The notes under the pieces are model-generated. The model was not told where the DNA came from. It did not search any database and was given only the letters and a program-made list of their open reading frames with translations. From contig NZ_RRYI01000006.1 of the NCBI RefSeq assembly GCF_003931565.1, positions 293,604 to 357,603 of the forward strand: DNA of 64,000 nucleotides. Reading direction: 5' to 3'. Shown here piece after piece: positions 22,764 through 34,317 of this stretch (position 1 is its first letter; each line of letters begins with the position of its first letter). Position numbers and translations under genes: made by a program. Source of the DNA: Caulobacter sp. 602-1. Lineage in GTDB: Bacteria > Pseudomonadota > Alphaproteobacteria > Caulobacterales > Caulobacteraceae.

Positions 22764-24209
22764 TCACGCGTGACCAAAGGCCGCCGCGGCGGCCTTGGCG
22801 GCGGGATCCAGCCAGACCAGGGCCACGAGCACGATCGGGAACGAGAAGAGCGCGGCCGCGATGCCGACGGCTTGAGCCGAAGGCGACGGCGCGTCGACCG
22901 AGCCGGCCGGTGCGTCGAACCACATCGATTTGATCAGGCGCAGATAATAGAAAGCCGCGACGACCGAACCGACCAGGCCCAGCACGGCGGCCCATTGCAG
23001 GACCACGTCGCCCGCGCCCAGGGCGGCCTTGAACACATAGTACTTTGACCAGAAGCCCGAGAAGGGCGGCAGACCCAGGGCCGACAGCGAGAACGCCGTC
23101 ATGGCCAGGGCGACGCCCGGACGTTCCTTGATGAGACCGGCCATGTCCTCGATCGTCTCCATCGGCTTGCCGCCGCGGTTCAGCGCCTGCAAGCAGGCGA
23201 AGAAGCCGGTGACGTCGACCATGTAGAGCACCATGAAGACCAGCATCGCATGCAGGCCGACCTCGCCGCCCGCCGCGACGCCCAGCAGGGCGTAGCCGAC
23301 ATTGGCGATCGAGGAATAGGCCCACAGGCGCTTCAGATTGGTCTGGGCCAGACCCGCGAAGGCGCCGACGAAGATCGACAGCAGGGCCGCGATCACCAGG
23401 ATCTGGCGCCATTGGTCGCCGGCGGCCGGGAAGGCGTCGCCCAGCACGCGGGCGAACATCATCATGGCGGCCAGCTTCGGCGCGGCGGCGAAGAAGCCGA
23501 CGACCGGGGTCGGGGCGCCTTCATAGACGTCAGGGGTCCACATGTGGAACGGCGCCGCCGAGACCTTGAAGGCCAGGCCGCAGATCAGGAACACCAGGCC
23601 GAACAGCAGGCCCGTGCCGTGCGCGCCGCCGTGGGCGGCGGCCAGGGCGATCTGGCTGAAGTGGGTCGAGCCGGTGAAGCCGTAGATCAGCGAGCTGCCG
23701 TAGAGCAGCAGGCCCGACGACAGCGCGCCCAGCACGAAGTACTTCAGGCCCGCTTCCGACGACTTGGCGTCGTCGCGGCGCATGGCGGCCAGCACGTACA
23801 GGGCCAGGGACTGCAGCTCGACGCCGACATAGAGGCTGATCAGGTCGCCGGCCGAGGCCGTGACGCCCATGCCGAGGGCGGCCAGGATCACCAGGACGGC
23901 GTATTCGAACTTCTGGTCGCCGCGCTGGGCCAGCCAGCGGTCGCCTAGCACCACGGCGATGGCGCTGGAGAGATAGATGGCCACCTTGGCGTAGGTCGCC
24001 GCGGCGTCGGCCGCGTAAACGCCGCCGAAGGCGCGACCATGCGGCCCGAGGACGGCCGTGGCGGCGGCCGCGATCAGCGCCGCGACGGCGGCCAGGGTGA
24101 AGATGGCCCCGACCTTGCCCCGGAAGGCGCCGGCGACCAGCAGGACGAGCGCCGCGATCGCGAGAACGATCTCAGGCAGGACGAGCGTGAAGTGGGCGGA
24201 AAAGGTCAT
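22764..24209 (-). CDS. nuoN: NADH-quinone oxidoreductase subunit N
   Basis: Antiporter-like proton-pumping subunit of complex I, inner membrane. 481 residues, about 14 hydrophobic helices; conserved GLAFKVSAAPFHMWTPDVYEGAP contains the Lys/His path. Last nuo gene; 7 nt after nuoM. Confidence 0.95.
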   Translation of the reverse strand: MTFSAHFTLVLPEIVLAIAALVLLVAGAFRGKVGAIFTLAAVAALIAAAATAVLGPHGRAFGGVYAADAAATYAKVAIYLSSAIAVVLGDRWLAQRGDQKFEYAVLVILAALGMGVTASAGDLISLYVGVELQSLALYVLAAMRRDDAKSSEAGLKYFVLGALSSGLLLYGSSLIYGFTGSTHFSQIALAAAHGGAHGTGLLFGLVFLICGLAFKVSAAPFHMWTPDVYEGAPTPVVGFFAAAPKLAAMMMFARVLGDAFPAAGDQWRQILVIAALLSIFVGAFAGLAQTNLKRLWAYSSIANVGYALLGVAAGGEVGLHAMLVFMVLYMVDVTGFFACLQALNRGGKPMETIEDMAGLIKERPGVALAMTAFSLSALGLPPFSGFWSKYYVFKAALGAGDVVLQWAAVLGLVGSVVAAFYYLRLIKSMWFDAPAGSVDAPSPSAQAVGIAAALFSFPIVLVALVWLDPAAKAAAAAFGHA

Positions 24210-24216
24210 AGGCTCC

Positions 24217-25701
24217 TCACCCGCCCACGGCGGCGCGCCAGGCGCCGACGAGCGCGTCGACGGACGTCGCGGTCAGGTTGAACACGAGATTGGGATAGAC
24301 GCCCAGCAGCAGGGTCATCGCGATCAGCGGCACGAACAGCACGATCTCGCGCGCGTCCAGATCGGTGATGGTCTTCAGCTCGGGATTGGTGATCTCGCCG
24401 TACATCACCCGGCGGTACAGGGTGAGGGCGTACATGGCCGACAGGATCACGCCGGTCGCCGCCACGATCGCCGTCCAGGTCGAGGCCTTGTAGACGCCGG
24501 TCATGGTCAGGATTTCACCGACGAAGCCCGAGGTGCCCGGCAGGCCGACATTGCCCATGGTGAACAGCAGGAACACGAAAGCGTAGTGCGGCATCCGGTT
24601 GGTCAGGCCGCCGTAGAAGGCGATCTCGCGGGTGTGCATGCGGTCGTAGACGACGCCGACGCAGAGGAAGAGCGCACCGGAGATCACCCCGTGGCTCAGC
24701 ATCTGGAACAGGGCCCCCTGCTCGCCCGCCGCATTGCCCGAGAAGATGCCCATGGTCACGAAGCCCATGTGGGCGATCGACGAATAGGCGATCAGCTTCT
24801 TGATGTCGGTCTGACGGAAGGCGACCAGCGAGGTGTAGACGATGGCGATGGCCGACATCGCGAACACCAGCGGCTGGAACATCTCCGAGGCGTTGGGGAA
24901 CATCGGCAGGCTGAAGCGCATGAAGCCGTAGCCGCCGAGCTTCAGCAGGATGCCAGCCAGGATGACCGAACCGGCCGTCGGGGCTTCCACGTGGGCGTCG
25001 GGCAGCCAGGTGTGCACCGGCCACATCGGCATCTTCACCGCGAACGAGGCGAAGAAGGCCAGCCACAGCCAGGTCTGCAGCCACGGCGCGAACTTGAAGG
25101 TCATCAGCGCCGGTATCGACGAGGTGCCGGCGATATTGATCATGGCCAGGATGGCGGCCAGCATCAGGATCGAACCCAGCAGCGTGTAGAGGAAGAACTT
25201 GTAGGCCGCGTAGATCCGACGCTTGCCGCCCCAGATGCCGATGATCAGGAACATCGGGACCAGGCTGAATTCGAAGTAGAGATAGAACAGGATCAGGTCG
25301 AGCGCGCAGAACACGCCGATCACCAGGGTCTCCAGGACCAGGAAGGCGATCAGATATTCGACGACGCGCTTCTCGACCGACTTCCAGCTGGCGATAATGC
25401 AGATCGGCAGCAGGAACGCGGTCAAGAGGACGAACAGCACCGAGATGCCGTCGACACCCATGCGATAGTGGAGGCCCGCGAACCACGCGAAGTCTTCCAC
25501 GAACTGGAACCCCGGGTTCTTCGGGTCGAACTGCAGGGTCAGGACGATCGACAGGCCAAACGTGACCAGCGTGGTCACGAGCGCGATCCACTTGGCCAGG
25601 GTGTCGGTCTTTTCGCTCGCGCCGCTGAAGGCGCGCGCGGCGAGGATCACCGCGACACCGATGATCGGCGCGAAGGTCGTAAGGCTGAGAAGGCCGCTCA
25701 T
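24217..25701 (-). CDS. nuoM: NADH-quinone oxidoreductase subunit M
   Basis: Antiporter-like proton-pumping subunit. 494 residues from the ATG at 25701 ([15 protein letters not shown]), preceded by GGGGACGGAG; an upstream TTG overlaps nuo[27 protein letters not shown] holds the conserved lysine and HTWLPDAH motif. Confidence 0.95.
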   Translation of the reverse strand: MSGLLSLTTFAPIIGVAVILAARAFSGASEKTDTLAKWIALVTTLVTFGLSIVLTLQFDPKNPGFQFVEDFAWFAGLHYRMGVDGISVLFVLLTAFLLPICIIASWKSVEKRVVEYLIAFLVLETLVIGVFCALDLILFYLYFEFSLVPMFLIIGIWGGKRRIYAAYKFFLYTLLGSILMLAAILAMINIAGTSSIPALMTFKFAPWLQTWLWLAFFASFAVKMPMWPVHTWLPDAHVEAPTAGSVILAGILLKLGGYGFMRFSLPMFPNASEMFQPLVFAMSAIAIVYTSLVAFRQTDIKKLIAYSSIAHMGFVTMGIFSGNAAGEQGALFQMLSHGVISGALFLCVGVVYDRMHTREIAFYGGLTNRMPHYAFVFLLFTMGNVGLPGTSGFVGEILTMTGVYKASTWTAIVAATGVILSAMYALTLYRRVMYGEITNPELKTITDLDAREIVLFVPLIAMTLLLGVYPNLVFNLTATSVDALVGAWRAAVGG

Positions 25702-25715
25702 GAGCTCCGTCCCCC

Positions 25716-27785
25716 TCAACGGAAGGCGTACAGGGCGAAGGTCAGCAGGCCGGCGACGCCGAGCAGCATGACAAACGCGTAGTGATAGAGATAGCCGGTC
25801 TGCAGCTTGCCGGTGCGCCTACCCACCTCATAGGAGAGTTTGCTGACGCCGTCCGGGCCGAGGCCGTCGATGATCTTCTGGTCGCCGCCCTTCCAGAACA
25901 GGTCGCCGAGGAACTTGGCGAAGCGCACGAAGGTGGCGTCGTAGAGTTCGTCGAAGAACCACTTGTTGTAGAAGAAGACGTAAAGTGGGCCCTTGCGCTC
26001 GGCCAGCTTCAGACCCAACCGCTCGTTGCCCTTGATGAGGTAGACGTAAACCGCGACCAGCAGGCCGACGATCGAGGCGATCAGCGGGCTCCACTTCACC
26101 CACTCGGCCACTTCGTGCGCCTGGTGGAGGACATGGTTGGTCGGGGCGTTGTAGATCGCGCCGCGCCAGAACTCTTCCTGGTGGTGACCGACGAAGTAGT
26201 CGGTGAACACGAAGCCGGCGAAGATCGCGCCCAGCGACAGCACCACCAGCGGGAACAGCATTACCCACGGGCTTTCGTGCGGCTTGTGGTCGTGACCATG
26301 GCCGTGATCGTCGTGCGCGTGGTCATCATGCGCCCCGTGCGCATGAGCGTCGTGACCATGGGCGGCGTGGGCGTCACCGTGGGCGTGATGGTCGTCATGA
26401 CCCCAGCGCGCCTTGCCGTTGAAGGTGAAGAAGGCCAGGCGCCACGAGTAGAACGAGGTCAGGCCCGCGACGAGCACGCCGATCACCCAGGCGAACATGG
26501 CGATGCCGTTCTGGCCGCCCGCGGCGAACGCCGCTTCGATGATGGTGTCCTTAGAATAGAAGCCGGCGAAGCCCAGGTGCAGCGGCGGCAGGCCCAGTCC
26601 GGTGATGGCGATGGTGCCGATCGTCATGGCGATGAAGGTCACCGGCAGCAGCTTGGCCAGGGCGCCGTAACGGCGCATGTCCTGCTCGTGGTGCATGCCG
26701 TGGATCACCGAGCCGGCGCCCAGGAACAGCAGCGCCTTGAAGAAGGCGTGGGTGAACAGGTGGAACATGGCCGCCTGGTAGGCGCCGACGCCGGCGGCGA
26801 AGAACATGTAGCCGAGCTGCGAACAGGTCGAATAGGCGATCACGCGCTTGATGTCGTTCTGGGTCAGACCGACCGTGGCGGCGAACAGGGCCGTGACCGC
26901 GCCGATCACCGTGACGATGTTCTTGGCCACCGGGGCGTATTCGAACATCGGCGACAGCAGGCACAGCATGTAGACGCCGGCGGTCACCATGGTCGCCGCG
27001 TGGATCAGGGCCGAGACCGGGGTCGGGCCCTCCATGGCGTCCGGCAGCCAGGTGTGCAGGAAGAACTGCGCCGACTTGCCCATCGCGCCGATGAACAGCA
27101 GGAAGCAGGCGATATCCATCAGCGGCCAGGTGTGGCCGGCGAATTCCCAGGTCTTGCCGGCGTGGCTGGCGATCATCGGGAACAGCTCGGCGAACTGGAT
27201 GGTGCCGAACGCCCAGAAGGTGGTCATGATCCCGAGGGCGAAACCGAAGTCGCCAACCCGGTTGACCACGAACGCCTTGATCGCCGCGGCGCTGGCCGAG
27301 GGTTTCTTGAACCAGAAGCCGATCAGCAGGTACGAGGCCAGGCCCACGCCTTCCCAGCCGAAGAACAGCTGCATGAAGTCGGCGGCGGTGACCAGCGACA
27401 GCATGGCGAAGGTGAACAGCGACAGGTACGCGAAGAAGCGCGGCTTGCTGTCGTCCTCGGCCATGTAGCCCCAGGAATAGATGTGTACGAGGGCCGAGAC
27501 CGTCGTGACCACGATCAGCATGGTCGCCGACAGGGCGTCGATGCGGATCGACCAGTCGGCCTGGAAGTCGCCGATGTGAATGAACGGCAGCAGATGGACG
27601 GTGAAGGCCTCCATGTGCCCCCAGGTCCACTGGCTGAACGTGTACCAGGACAGCGCGCAGGACAGGATCAGCGCGCCGGTGGTGACCGACTGCGAGGCCA
27701 CGTCGCCGATGCGGCGGCCGAACAGGCCGGCGATGGCCGCGGCGATGATCGGCGCGAAAACGAGAATGGTGACAAGCGTCTGCAT
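25716..27785 (-). CDS. nuoL: NADH-quinone oxidoreductase subunit L
   Basis: Largest antiporter-like subunit, with the C-terminal lateral helix. 689 residues. [37 protein letters not shown] contains the pump lysine and [16 protein letters not shown] motif. Residues about 461-502 (window 26279-26402) are a loop in which nearly every second residue is His, with Asp, Gly and Ala between. Similar His-rich loops occur in some alphaproteobacterial NuoL; a metal-handling role is only a guess. Confidence 0.95.
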   Translation of the reverse strand: MQTLVTILVFAPIIAAAIAGLFGRRIGDVASQSVTTGALILSCALSWYTFSQWTWGHMEAFTVHLLPFIHIGDFQADWSIRIDALSATMLIVVTTVSALVHIYSWGYMAEDDSKPRFFAYLSLFTFAMLSLVTAADFMQLFFGWEGVGLASYLLIGFWFKKPSASAAAIKAFVVNRVGDFGFALGIMTTFWAFGTIQFAELFPMIASHAGKTWEFAGHTWPLMDIACFLLFIGAMGKSAQFFLHTWLPDAMEGPTPVSALIHAATMVTAGVYMLCLLSPMFEYAPVAKNIVTVIGAVTALFAATVGLTQNDIKRVIAYSTCSQLGYMFFAAGVGAYQAAMFHLFTHAFFKALLFLGAGSVIHGMHHEQDMRRYGALAKLLPVTFIAMTIGTIAITGLGLPPLHLGFAGFYSKDTIIEAAFAAGGQNGIAMFAWVIGVLVAGLTSFYSWRLAFFTFNGKARWGHDDHHAHGDAHAAHGHDAHAHGAHDDHAHDDHGHGHDHKPHESPWVMLFPLVVLSLGAIFAGFVFTDYFVGHHQEEFWRGAIYNAPTNHVLHQAHEVAEWVKWSPLIASIVGLLVAVYVYLIKGNERLGLKLAERKGPLYVFFYNKWFFDELYDATFVRFAKFLGDLFWKGGDQKIIDGLGPDGVSKLSYEVGRRTGKLQTGYLYHYAFVMLLGVAGLLTFALYAFR

Positions 27786-27793
27786 GACGTCGC

Positions 27794-28099
27794 TTAGCCC
27801 TTCATCATGCTGGCGTCGTCAACCGCGATGTCGCCGCGGTTTCGGAAGAAGGTGACGAGGATCGCCAGACCCACGGCCGCCTCGGCGGCGGCGACGGTCA
27901 GCACGAACATGGCGAAGATCTGCCCCGCCACATCGTGCAGGAAGGACGAGAACGCCACGAGATTGATGTTCACCGCGAGAAGGATAAGTTCGATCGACAT
28001 CAGGATGACGATGACGTTCTTGCGGTTCACGAAGATGCCGAACACGCCGATCGTGAACAGGATCGCGGCGACGACGAGATAGTGCGACAGGCCGATCAT
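27794..28099 (-). CDS. nuoK: NADH-quinone oxidoreductase subunit K
   Basis: Small membrane subunit in the proton path. 101 residues, three helices; the second and third carry the conserved glutamates ([11 protein letters not shown] and [11 protein letters not shown]). Overlaps nuoJ by 4 nt (ATGA). Confidence 0.96.
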   Translation of the reverse strand: MIGLSHYLVVAAILFTIGVFGIFVNRKNVIVILMSIELILLAVNINLVAFSSFLHDVAGQIFAMFVLTVAAAEAAVGLAILVTFFRNRGDIAVDDASMMKG

Positions 28100-28713
28100 T
28101 CGGAGATCCCCTCACCCGGCTTGATCTGGACCAGTTCCATGCCGGTCTTCGGCGTACGGGCGACTTGCTTGCCGATGTCCTGGCGCTTGACGCCCGGCTT
28201 GTGGCGCAGGGTCAGGACGATGGCGCCGATCATGGCGACCAGCAGCACCAGGCCGGCCAGCTGGAAGAAGAAGACGTAGTCGGTGTAGAGCACGCGACCG
28301 ATCGCCTCGGTGTTGGGAACGCCGCCCGGCGAGGCGTTCGGCAGCGCGTTCCGCGACGCCGCGCCGTTGGTGGCGACCGCGGCCACGACCATCACCATCT
28401 CGGTGGCGATGACCAAGGCGATCGCCCCGCCGAACGGCAGGTACTGCACGAAGCCCTGCCGGAGCTCGGCGAAGTCCACGTCCAGCATCATGACGACGAA
28501 CAGGAACAGCACCGCGACCGCGCCGACATAGACAACGACCAGCAGCATCGCCAGGAACTCCGCGCCCAGCAGGACGAAGAGGCCGGCGGCCGAGAAGAAG
28601 GCGGTGATCAGGAAGAGCACCGAGTGCACGGGATTTCGCGCCGACACGACGAGAAGACCCGCCGCGATGGTCACGAAAGCCAGCAGATAGAAAGCGATCG
28701 CCTGCAAGGGCAT
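28096..28713 (-). CDS. nuoJ: NADH-quinone oxidoreductase subunit J
   Basis: Membrane subunit with five helices. 205 residues; the conserved third helix region [27 protein letters not shown] is present. The C-terminal tail is polar. An 82-nt spacer without a recognisable terminator separates it from nuoI. Confidence 0.95.
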   Translation of the reverse strand: MPLQAIAFYLLAFVTIAAGLLVVSARNPVHSVLFLITAFFSAAGLFVLLGAEFLAMLLVVVYVGAVAVLFLFVVMMLDVDFAELRQGFVQYLPFGGAIALVIATEMVMVVAAVATNGAASRNALPNASPGGVPNTEAIGRVLYTDYVFFFQLAGLVLLVAMIGAIVLTLRHKPGVKRQDIGKQVARTPKTGMELVQIKPGEGISE

Positions 28714-28795
28714 TGGCCCAGGGCTCCCCTGAAATCTTACGTTCGATGACGCGACGCCTTGCGGCGCAACGCCTGCTTCGGATTCGCGCCCGTCT

Positions 28796-29287
28796 TTAGC
28801 GGTAGGGCGCGTCCAACTCCAGATTCTTCGCGATCAGGCGCTCCCAGCGGTCGCCATTATCGAGAAGCCGTTCCTTGTCGTAGTAGAGTTCCTCGCGGGT
28901 CTCGGTCGCGAACTCGATGTTCGGGCCTTCCACGATGGCGTCCACCGGGCAGGCCTCCTGGCACAGGCCGCAGTAGATGCATTTGACCATGTCGATGTCG
29001 TAGCGGGTCGTGCGGCGGCTGCCGTCCTCGCGCGGTTCGGCCTCGATGGTGATCGCCTGAGCTGGGCAGATGGCTTCGCAGAGCTTGCACGCGATGCAGC
29101 GCTCCTCGCCTGACGGGTACCGACGCAGGGCGTGCTCGCCCCGGAAGCGCGGCGACTGCGGGCCACGCTCGTTCGGGTAGATCACCGTCTTCTTCGGCGC
29201 GAGCATGTACTTCATGGCCAGGCCGAACGCGCCGGCGAAGTCCAGAAGGGCCGCGCCCTTAGCCGCTTGAGTGATGCGCTGGAACAC
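28796..29287 (-). CDS. nuoI: NADH-quinone oxidoreductase subunit I
   Basis: Ferredoxin-like subunit with two [4Fe-4S] clusters (N6a, N6b). 163 residues from a GTG at 29287 with GGAGA 6 nt upstream. Cluster motifs [12 protein letters not shown] and [12 protein letters not shown]. Confidence 0.96.
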   Translation of the reverse strand: MFQRITQAAKGAALLDFAGAFGLAMKYMLAPKKTVIYPNERGPQSPRFRGEHALRRYPSGEERCIACKLCEAICPAQAITIEAEPREDGSRRTTRYDIDMVKCIYCGLCQEACPVDAIVEGPNIEFATETREELYYDKERLLDNGDRWERLIAKNLELDAPYR

Positions 29288-29359
29288 CAGAGCTCTCCTA
29301 AAACCTATACCGAGGAGGCGCGTTGGCCCCTCCCCGTCTCGACTTTGGGCGTGACGCCC

Positions 29360-29599
29360 CTATTTCGCCCCGCGCGGGATCACGCAGGTGTAGTTCGACA
29401 GCTGAGCGGGGTCGCCCCCGTCCTGCTTCGCCTGGATAACGCCGCCCGAGGCCTTGCACTTGTCGCCTTCGCGGCGGAGGTCGTCATAGCTGACCACCCC
29501 GTCGCCCAGCGAATAGGACCGATCCGTCGCCGCGACGCCCGCACAGGCCGTCAGGGTCAGGCCGGAAAGGCCTACAGCAAGAAGCGCGGCGCGACGCAT
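29360..29599 (-). CDS. Small lipoprotein inside the nuo operon
   Basis: 79 residues. Basic MRRAALL start, hydrophobic stretch and lipobox LTAC with Cys19, so a mature lipoprotein of about 61 residues. Two further cysteines (residues 48 and 72) could form a disulfide in the periplasm. The ATG at 29599 shares its A with the nuoH stop (TGATG), so it is translationally coupled to nuoH, and nuoI follows 72 nt later. Family unknown; by position it could be an accessory or assembly factor of complex I, but nothing in the sequence proves it. Confidence 0.8.
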   Translation of the reverse strand: MRRAALLAVGLSGLTLTACAGVAATDRSYSLGDGVVSYDDLRREGDKCKASGGVIQAKQDGGDPAQLSNYTCVIPRGAK

Positions 29600-30657
29600 C
29601 AGGCCCCCGGACCGAACACGCGCCAGGCGGCGACCGCAGCCACCAGCACCAGCGAGGTCGGCAGGAACACCTTCCAACCCAGGCGCATCAGCTGGTCGTA
29701 GCGGTAGCGCGGCACGATGGCCTTCGCCATGGCGATCATGAAGAACCAGAAGCAGATCTTGGCGTAGAACACCAAGGCCAGGAACAGATTGCCCCACCAG
29801 CCCCAGCCCTTCAGGAAGTCGGTCGGGAAGCCGGGATTCCAGCCGCCGAAGAACAGCACGCTGATCATGGCGCACATCAGGACGATGTTCGAATACTCGG
29901 CCACCATGAACAGCAGGTACGGCGTCGAGCTGTACTCGACCTGGTAACCGGCCACGAGTTCGGATTCGGCCTCCGGCAGGTCGAACGGCGGACGGTTCGT
30001 CTCGGCCAGGGCCGAAATGTAGAACATGCCCATCGAGACGACCATGATCGGCACGAGGACGATGTTCTTCAGGCCGCCGCCGAAGACGTTCCAGTTCCAG
30101 AACCAGCCCGACTGTTTCTCGACGATGGTCGACAGGTTCATCGAACCGGCCAGCAGGATCACCGTGATGATGATCAGGCCGATCGAGACTTCATACGACA
30201 CCATCTGGGCCGCCGAACGCAGCGCGCCCAGGAACGGATACTTCGAGTTCGAAGCCCAGCCGCCCATGATGATGCCGTAGACGCCCAGCGAGCTCATCGC
30301 CAGCAGGTAGAGAATGCCGACATTGAGGTTGGAGACGACCCAGCCCGGCGCGAACGGCACCACGGCCCAGCCGACGAAGCCCAGGACCAGGCTGATCAGC
30401 GGCGCCAGGATGAAGATGATCTTGTCGGCGCCGGCCGGGATCACGATCTCCTTCAGCACGAACTTGAAGAAGTCGGCGAAGGACTGCAGCAGGCCGAACG
30501 GGCCCACGACATTGGGGCCCTTGCGCATCTGGACGCCGGCCCAGATCTTGCGGTCGGCCAGCAGCAGGAAGGCCAGGCTCAGCAGGACCCAGATCACGAC
30601 CAGCAGGATGCCGCCAGTCGTCAGGCCAAACCAGAGAAGCGGAGAAGTCGAGCCCAC
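29599..30657 (-). CDS. nuoH: NADH-quinone oxidoreductase subunit H
   Basis: Membrane subunit forming the quinone cavity with NuoB and NuoD. 352 residues, GTG start, eight hydrophobic segments; conserved loop [23 protein letters not shown] with its acidic residues and [20 protein letters not shown]. Confidence 0.96.
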   Translation of the reverse strand: MGSTSPLLWFGLTTGGILLVVIWVLLSLAFLLLADRKIWAGVQMRKGPNVVGPFGLLQSFADFFKFVLKEIVIPAGADKIIFILAPLISLVLGFVGWAVVPFAPGWVVSNLNVGILYLLAMSSLGVYGIIMGGWASNSKYPFLGALRSAAQMVSYEVSIGLIIITVILLAGSMNLSTIVEKQSGWFWNWNVFGGGLKNIVLVPIMVVSMGMFYISALAETNRPPFDLPEAESELVAGYQVEYSSTPYLLFMVAEYSNIVLMCAMISVLFFGGWNPGFPTDFLKGWGWWGNLFLALVFYAKICFWFFMIAMAKAIVPRYRYDQLMRLGWKVFLPTSLVLVAAVAAWRVFGPGA

Positions 30658-30660
30658 GAT

Positions 30661-32721
30661 TTACTCCGCGGCGATCTTGGCGGCGCCGGACGCCACGGCC
30701 GCGCATTCGGCCATGGTCACGCTGGCGCGCGCGACGGGGTTGGTCAGGTGGAAAGCCTTGATCGGGCTCTCGAACGGCGCGTCCGAGACCTCGCCGTCAG
30801 CGCCGAGCGCGCCGACATCGAACGACACGGCGACCGAGCCCGGCGCGTAGTCGATCTGGCCGAAGGTCGGGTGGTCGGCGAACAGCTTGGCGCGCAGCTG
30901 GTCCAGGCTGTCGTAGGGCAGCTTGTGCCCCAGCACTTCCGACAGGGCGCGCAGGATCGACCAGTCTTCCTTGGCCTCGCCCTTCGGGAACACCGCGCGA
31001 CGGCCCATCTGGACCCGGCCTTCCAGGTTCACGTAGAGGCCGTTCTTCTCGGTGTAGGCCGCGCCCGGCAGGATCACGTCGGCCTTGTGGGCCCCGTTGT
31101 CGCCGTGCGTGCCGAGATAGATCTTGAAGGCGTCCGAGGCGGCGGTCTCGCACTCGTCGGCGCCCAGCAGGAAGAGCACGTCCAAGGCGCCCGGCTTCAG
31201 CATGTCGGCCGTGGCCAGACCACCCTCGGCCGGGACGAAGCCCATGTCGAGGCCGGCCACGCGCGCGGCGGCGGTGTGCAGGACGTTCCAGCCGTTCCAG
31301 CCTTCGCGCACGACCTTGACGGTCTTGGCGAGGCCTGCGGCGGCCTTGAGGATGGCCGCGCCGTCGGCGCGGGCCAGAGCGCCCTGGCCGATGATGATGG
31401 CGGGACGCTCGGCGGCCTTCAGGGCGGCGACGAAGTCGCTCTTGCTCTTGGCCAGGCCGGCGAGGGTCTTGGCGCCGGCGCCGAGGTAGTCGTAGTCGAA
31501 CGTCAGGTCGGCCTGCTCGCCGATGACGCCGAAGCGGGTCTTGCCGGCGACCCACTGCTTGCGGAAGCGGGCGTTCAGGACCGGGGCCTCGATCCGCGGA
31601 TTGGCCCCGACGAACAGCACGACATCGGCGTTCTCGATGCCGGCGATGGTCGAGTTGAACAGCCAGCTCTCGCGCGGGCCAGCGCCCAGGGCGGCGCCGT
31701 CCTGGCGGCTGTCGAGGTTCTTCACGCCCAGGGCGGTGAAGAGGTCCTTGGTCGCCTTCAGGCTCTCGGCGTCCTGCAGGTCGCCGGCGATGACACCGAT
31801 GCGCTCGGGCGCGGTCGTCTTGATCTTGGCGGCGATGGCGGCGAAGGCTTCGGCCCAGGTGGCCGGCTTCAGGCTGCCGCCGACGCGGACGTACGGACGG
31901 TCCAGGCGCTGACGGCCCAGGCCGTCGACCGCGTAGCGCGTCTTGTCGGAAATCCACTCCTCGTTGACGTCGTCGTTGTTGCGCGGCAGCACGCGAAGCA
32001 CGGCCGAGCCGCGGGCGTCGACGCGGATCCACGAGCCGAGCGCGTCCATGACGTCGATGCTCTCGGTCTTCTTCAGTTCCCACGGACGGGCTTCGAAGGC
32101 GTAGGGCTTGGAGGTCAGGGCGCCGACCGGGCACAGGTCGATGACGTTGGCGCTGAGCTCCGAGGTCACCGCCGCGCCCAGATAGGTCGTGATTTCAACG
32201 TCTTCGCCGCGCGAGATCAGGCCGATCTCCGGCGAGCCGGCGACTTCGGTGATGAAACGGACGCAGCGCGTGCACTGAATGCAGCGCGTCATCACGGTCT
32301 TGATGAGCGGGCCCATGGCCTTTTCTTCGACCGCGCGCTTGTTCTCGTCATAGCGACTGTCGTCGCGGCCGTAGCCGACGGCCTGGTCCTGCAGGTCGCA
32401 CTCGCCCCCCTGGTCGCAGATCGGGCAGTCCAGCGGATGGTTGATGAGCAGGAACTCCATCACCCCTTCGCGGGCCTTCTTGACCATCGGGGTCTTGGTG
32501 AAGATCTCCTGGCCCTCGGCGGCCGGCAGGGCGCACGAGGCCTGCGGCTTCGGCGGGCCGGGCTTCACCTCGACCAGGCACATGCGGCAGTTGCCGGCGA
32601 TGGACAGGCGCTCGTGATAGCAGAAGCGCGGGATTTCTTCCCCGGCCAGTTCCGCGACCTGCAGAACCGTCATGCCGGGCTCGAACTCGACCTCGACGCC
32701 GTTGACCTTGGCGATAGCCAT
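30661..32721 (-). CDS. nuoG: NADH-quinone oxidoreductase subunit G
   Basis: Iron-sulfur subunit of the NADH module. 686 residues. N-terminal [2Fe-2S] motif (CYHERLSIAGNCRMC), His/Cys cluster region CPICDQGGECDLQD, [4Fe-4S] motif CIQCTRCVRF, then a molybdopterin-oxidoreductase-like domain without cofactor motifs. 6 nt after nuoF. Confidence 0.96.
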   Translation of the reverse strand: MAIAKVNGVEVEFEPGMTVLQVAELAGEEIPRFCYHERLSIAGNCRMCLVEVKPGPPKPQASCALPAAEGQEIFTKTPMVKKAREGVMEFLLINHPLDCPICDQGGECDLQDQAVGYGRDDSRYDENKRAVEEKAMGPLIKTVMTRCIQCTRCVRFITEVAGSPEIGLISRGEDVEITTYLGAAVTSELSANVIDLCPVGALTSKPYAFEARPWELKKTESIDVMDALGSWIRVDARGSAVLRVLPRNNDDVNEEWISDKTRYAVDGLGRQRLDRPYVRVGGSLKPATWAEAFAAIAAKIKTTAPERIGVIAGDLQDAESLKATKDLFTALGVKNLDSRQDGAALGAGPRESWLFNSTIAGIENADVVLFVGANPRIEAPVLNARFRKQWVAGKTRFGVIGEQADLTFDYDYLGAGAKTLAGLAKSKSDFVAALKAAERPAIIIGQGALARADGAAILKAAAGLAKTVKVVREGWNGWNVLHTAAARVAGLDMGFVPAEGGLATADMLKPGALDVLFLLGADECETAASDAFKIYLGTHGDNGAHKADVILPGAAYTEKNGLYVNLEGRVQMGRRAVFPKGEAKEDWSILRALSEVLGHKLPYDSLDQLRAKLFADHPTFGQIDYAPGSVAVSFDVGALGADGEVSDAPFESPIKAFHLTNPVARASVTMAECAAVASGAAKIAAE

Positions 32722-32727
32722 AATTCG

Positions 32728-34047
32728 TTACTCCGCCGCGATCAGCTTGGCGCCCTGCACGTGCAGGCGACCGCTACGATAGGAAGCGATCCGCTCCTCC
32801 ACCTCGTGGCGGAAGTGGCGGAACAGGCCCTGGATCGGCCAGGCGGCCGCGTCGCCCAGGGCGCAGATGGTGTGACCCTCGACCTGGGTCGTGACGTCCA
32901 GGAGGGTGTCGATCTCCTTCGGATCGGCCTCGCCGGTGGCCATGCGCTCCATGACGCGCCACATCCAGCCCGTGCCTTCGCGGCAGGGCGTGCACTGGCC
33001 GCAGCTCTCGTGCTTGTAGAAGTACGAGAGGCGGGCGATCGCGCGAACCAGGTCGGTCGACTTGTCCATGACGATGACGGCGGCCGTGCCGAGACCCGAC
33101 TTCAGGTTCCGCAGGGCGTCGAAGTCCATCGGCAGGTCTTCGCACTGCTCGGCCGGGATCATCGGCACCGACGAACCGCCCGGAATGACGGCCTTCAGGT
33201 TGCCCCAGCCGCCGCGGATGCCGCCGCAGTGGTCTTCCATCAGCTGACGGAAGGGGATGCTCATGGCTTCTTCGACGTTACAGGGCAGGTTCACGTGGCC
33301 CGAGACGCAGAAGAGCTTGGTGCCGGCGTTGTTCGGACGGCCAAAGCCGGCGAACCAGGCGGCGCCGCGACGCAGGATGGTGCCTGCGACGGCGATGCTC
33401 TCGACGTTGTTGACCGTGGTCGGCATGCCGTAGAGGCCGGCGCCGGCCGGGAACGGCGGCTTCAGGCGCGGCTGGCCCTTCTTGCCTTCCAGGCTTTCCA
33501 GCAGGGCCGTCTCTTCGCCGCAGATATAGGCGCCTGCGCCGTGGTGAACGTAGAGGTCGAAGTCCCAGCCGTGGACGTTGTTCTTGCCGATCAGCTTGGC
33601 CTCGTAGGCCTGCTTGATGGCTTCTTCCAGCACTTCGCGCTCACGGACGTATTCGCCGCGGATGTAGATGTAGCAGGCGTGGGCCAGCATGGCGCGCGAG
33701 GCGATTAGGCAGCCTTCGATCAGGAGGTGCGGATCATGCCGCATGATCTCCCGATCCTTGCAGGTGCCCGGCTCGGATTCGTCGGCGTTGACGACCAGGT
33801 AGTGCGGACGACCGTCCTTCACTTCCTTGGGCATGAACGACCACTTCAGGCCGGTGCCGAAGCCCGCCCCGCCCCGGCCGCGCAGGCCGGAGTTCTTCAT
33901 GTTGTCGATGATCCAGTCGCGCCCGGCGTCCAGGATGTCCTTGGTGCCATTCCAGCAGCCGCGCTTCTTCGCGCCCTCGAGGCCCCAATCGTGGAGACCG
34001 TAGAGGTTCGTGAAGATGCGGTCCTTGTCTTCGAGGATACCGACCAT
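32728..34047 (-). CDS. nuoF: NADH-quinone oxidoreductase subunit F
   Basis: NADH- and FMN-binding subunit. 439 residues. Glycine-rich FMN/NADH site [15 protein letters not shown], second nucleotide motif [19 protein letters not shown], and N3 [4Fe-4S] cluster motif [12 protein letters not shown]. The preceding small membrane-protein gene ends 3 nt upstream. Confidence 0.97.
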   Translation of the reverse strand: MVGILEDKDRIFTNLYGLHDWGLEGAKKRGCWNGTKDILDAGRDWIIDNMKNSGLRGRGGAGFGTGLKWSFMPKEVKDGRPHYLVVNADESEPGTCKDREIMRHDPHLLIEGCLIASRAMLAHACYIYIRGEYVREREVLEEAIKQAYEAKLIGKNNVHGWDFDLYVHHGAGAYICGEETALLESLEGKKGQPRLKPPFPAGAGLYGMPTTVNNVESIAVAGTILRRGAAWFAGFGRPNNAGTKLFCVSGHVNLPCNVEEAMSIPFRQLMEDHCGGIRGGWGNLKAVIPGGSSVPMIPAEQCEDLPMDFDALRNLKSGLGTAAVIVMDKSTDLVRAIARLSYFYKHESCGQCTPCREGTGWMWRVMERMATGEADPKEIDTLLDVTTQVEGHTICALGDAAAWPIQGLFRHFRHEVEERIASYRSGRLHVQGAKLIAAE

Positions 34048-34050
34048 GAC

Positions 34051-34317
34051 TCAGCTTTGCGGATCGAATGGATGGGCGCGCACATAGCGCGTCCGACGAA
34101 TGATGACATAGGCGAAAAGTAGCCAGCCGGCGCCAATCGCGACGAGACCGGCGACGACCGTCCAGAACGGCGCGCCTTGCACCGTGCGACCCCAGATCAG
34201 CAGGATCGCGCCCAGCAGGCAGGCCACGAAGCCAACGCCGCGTTCACGGCGATGGAGGCCCCGGATGGTGTCGGCGTAGGCCGCGCGGCGGAGGTTGAGT
34301 TCGCTGTCGTCGATCAT
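34051..34317 (-). CDS. Small two-helix membrane protein between nuoE and nuoF (1)
   Basis: 88 residues. Polar, basic N-terminus (LNLRRAAYADTIRGLHRRERG), then two hydrophobic helices (about 28-43 and 50-72) separated by a short loop, and a positive C-terminus (RRTRYVRAHP). ATG overlaps the stop of the upstream small gene (ATGA) and the stop is 3 nt before nuoF. No family recognised. Confidence 0.75.
   Translation of the reverse strand: MIDDSELNLRRAAYADTIRGLHRRERGVGFVACLLGAILLIWGRTVQGAPFWTVVAGLVAIGAGWLLFAYVIIRRTRYVRAHPFDPQS

Noticed and set aside
30748..33708. 986-codon plus-strand open frame over nuoG and nuoF
   Set aside because: Antisense to certain genes, no domain recognised, shadow composition.
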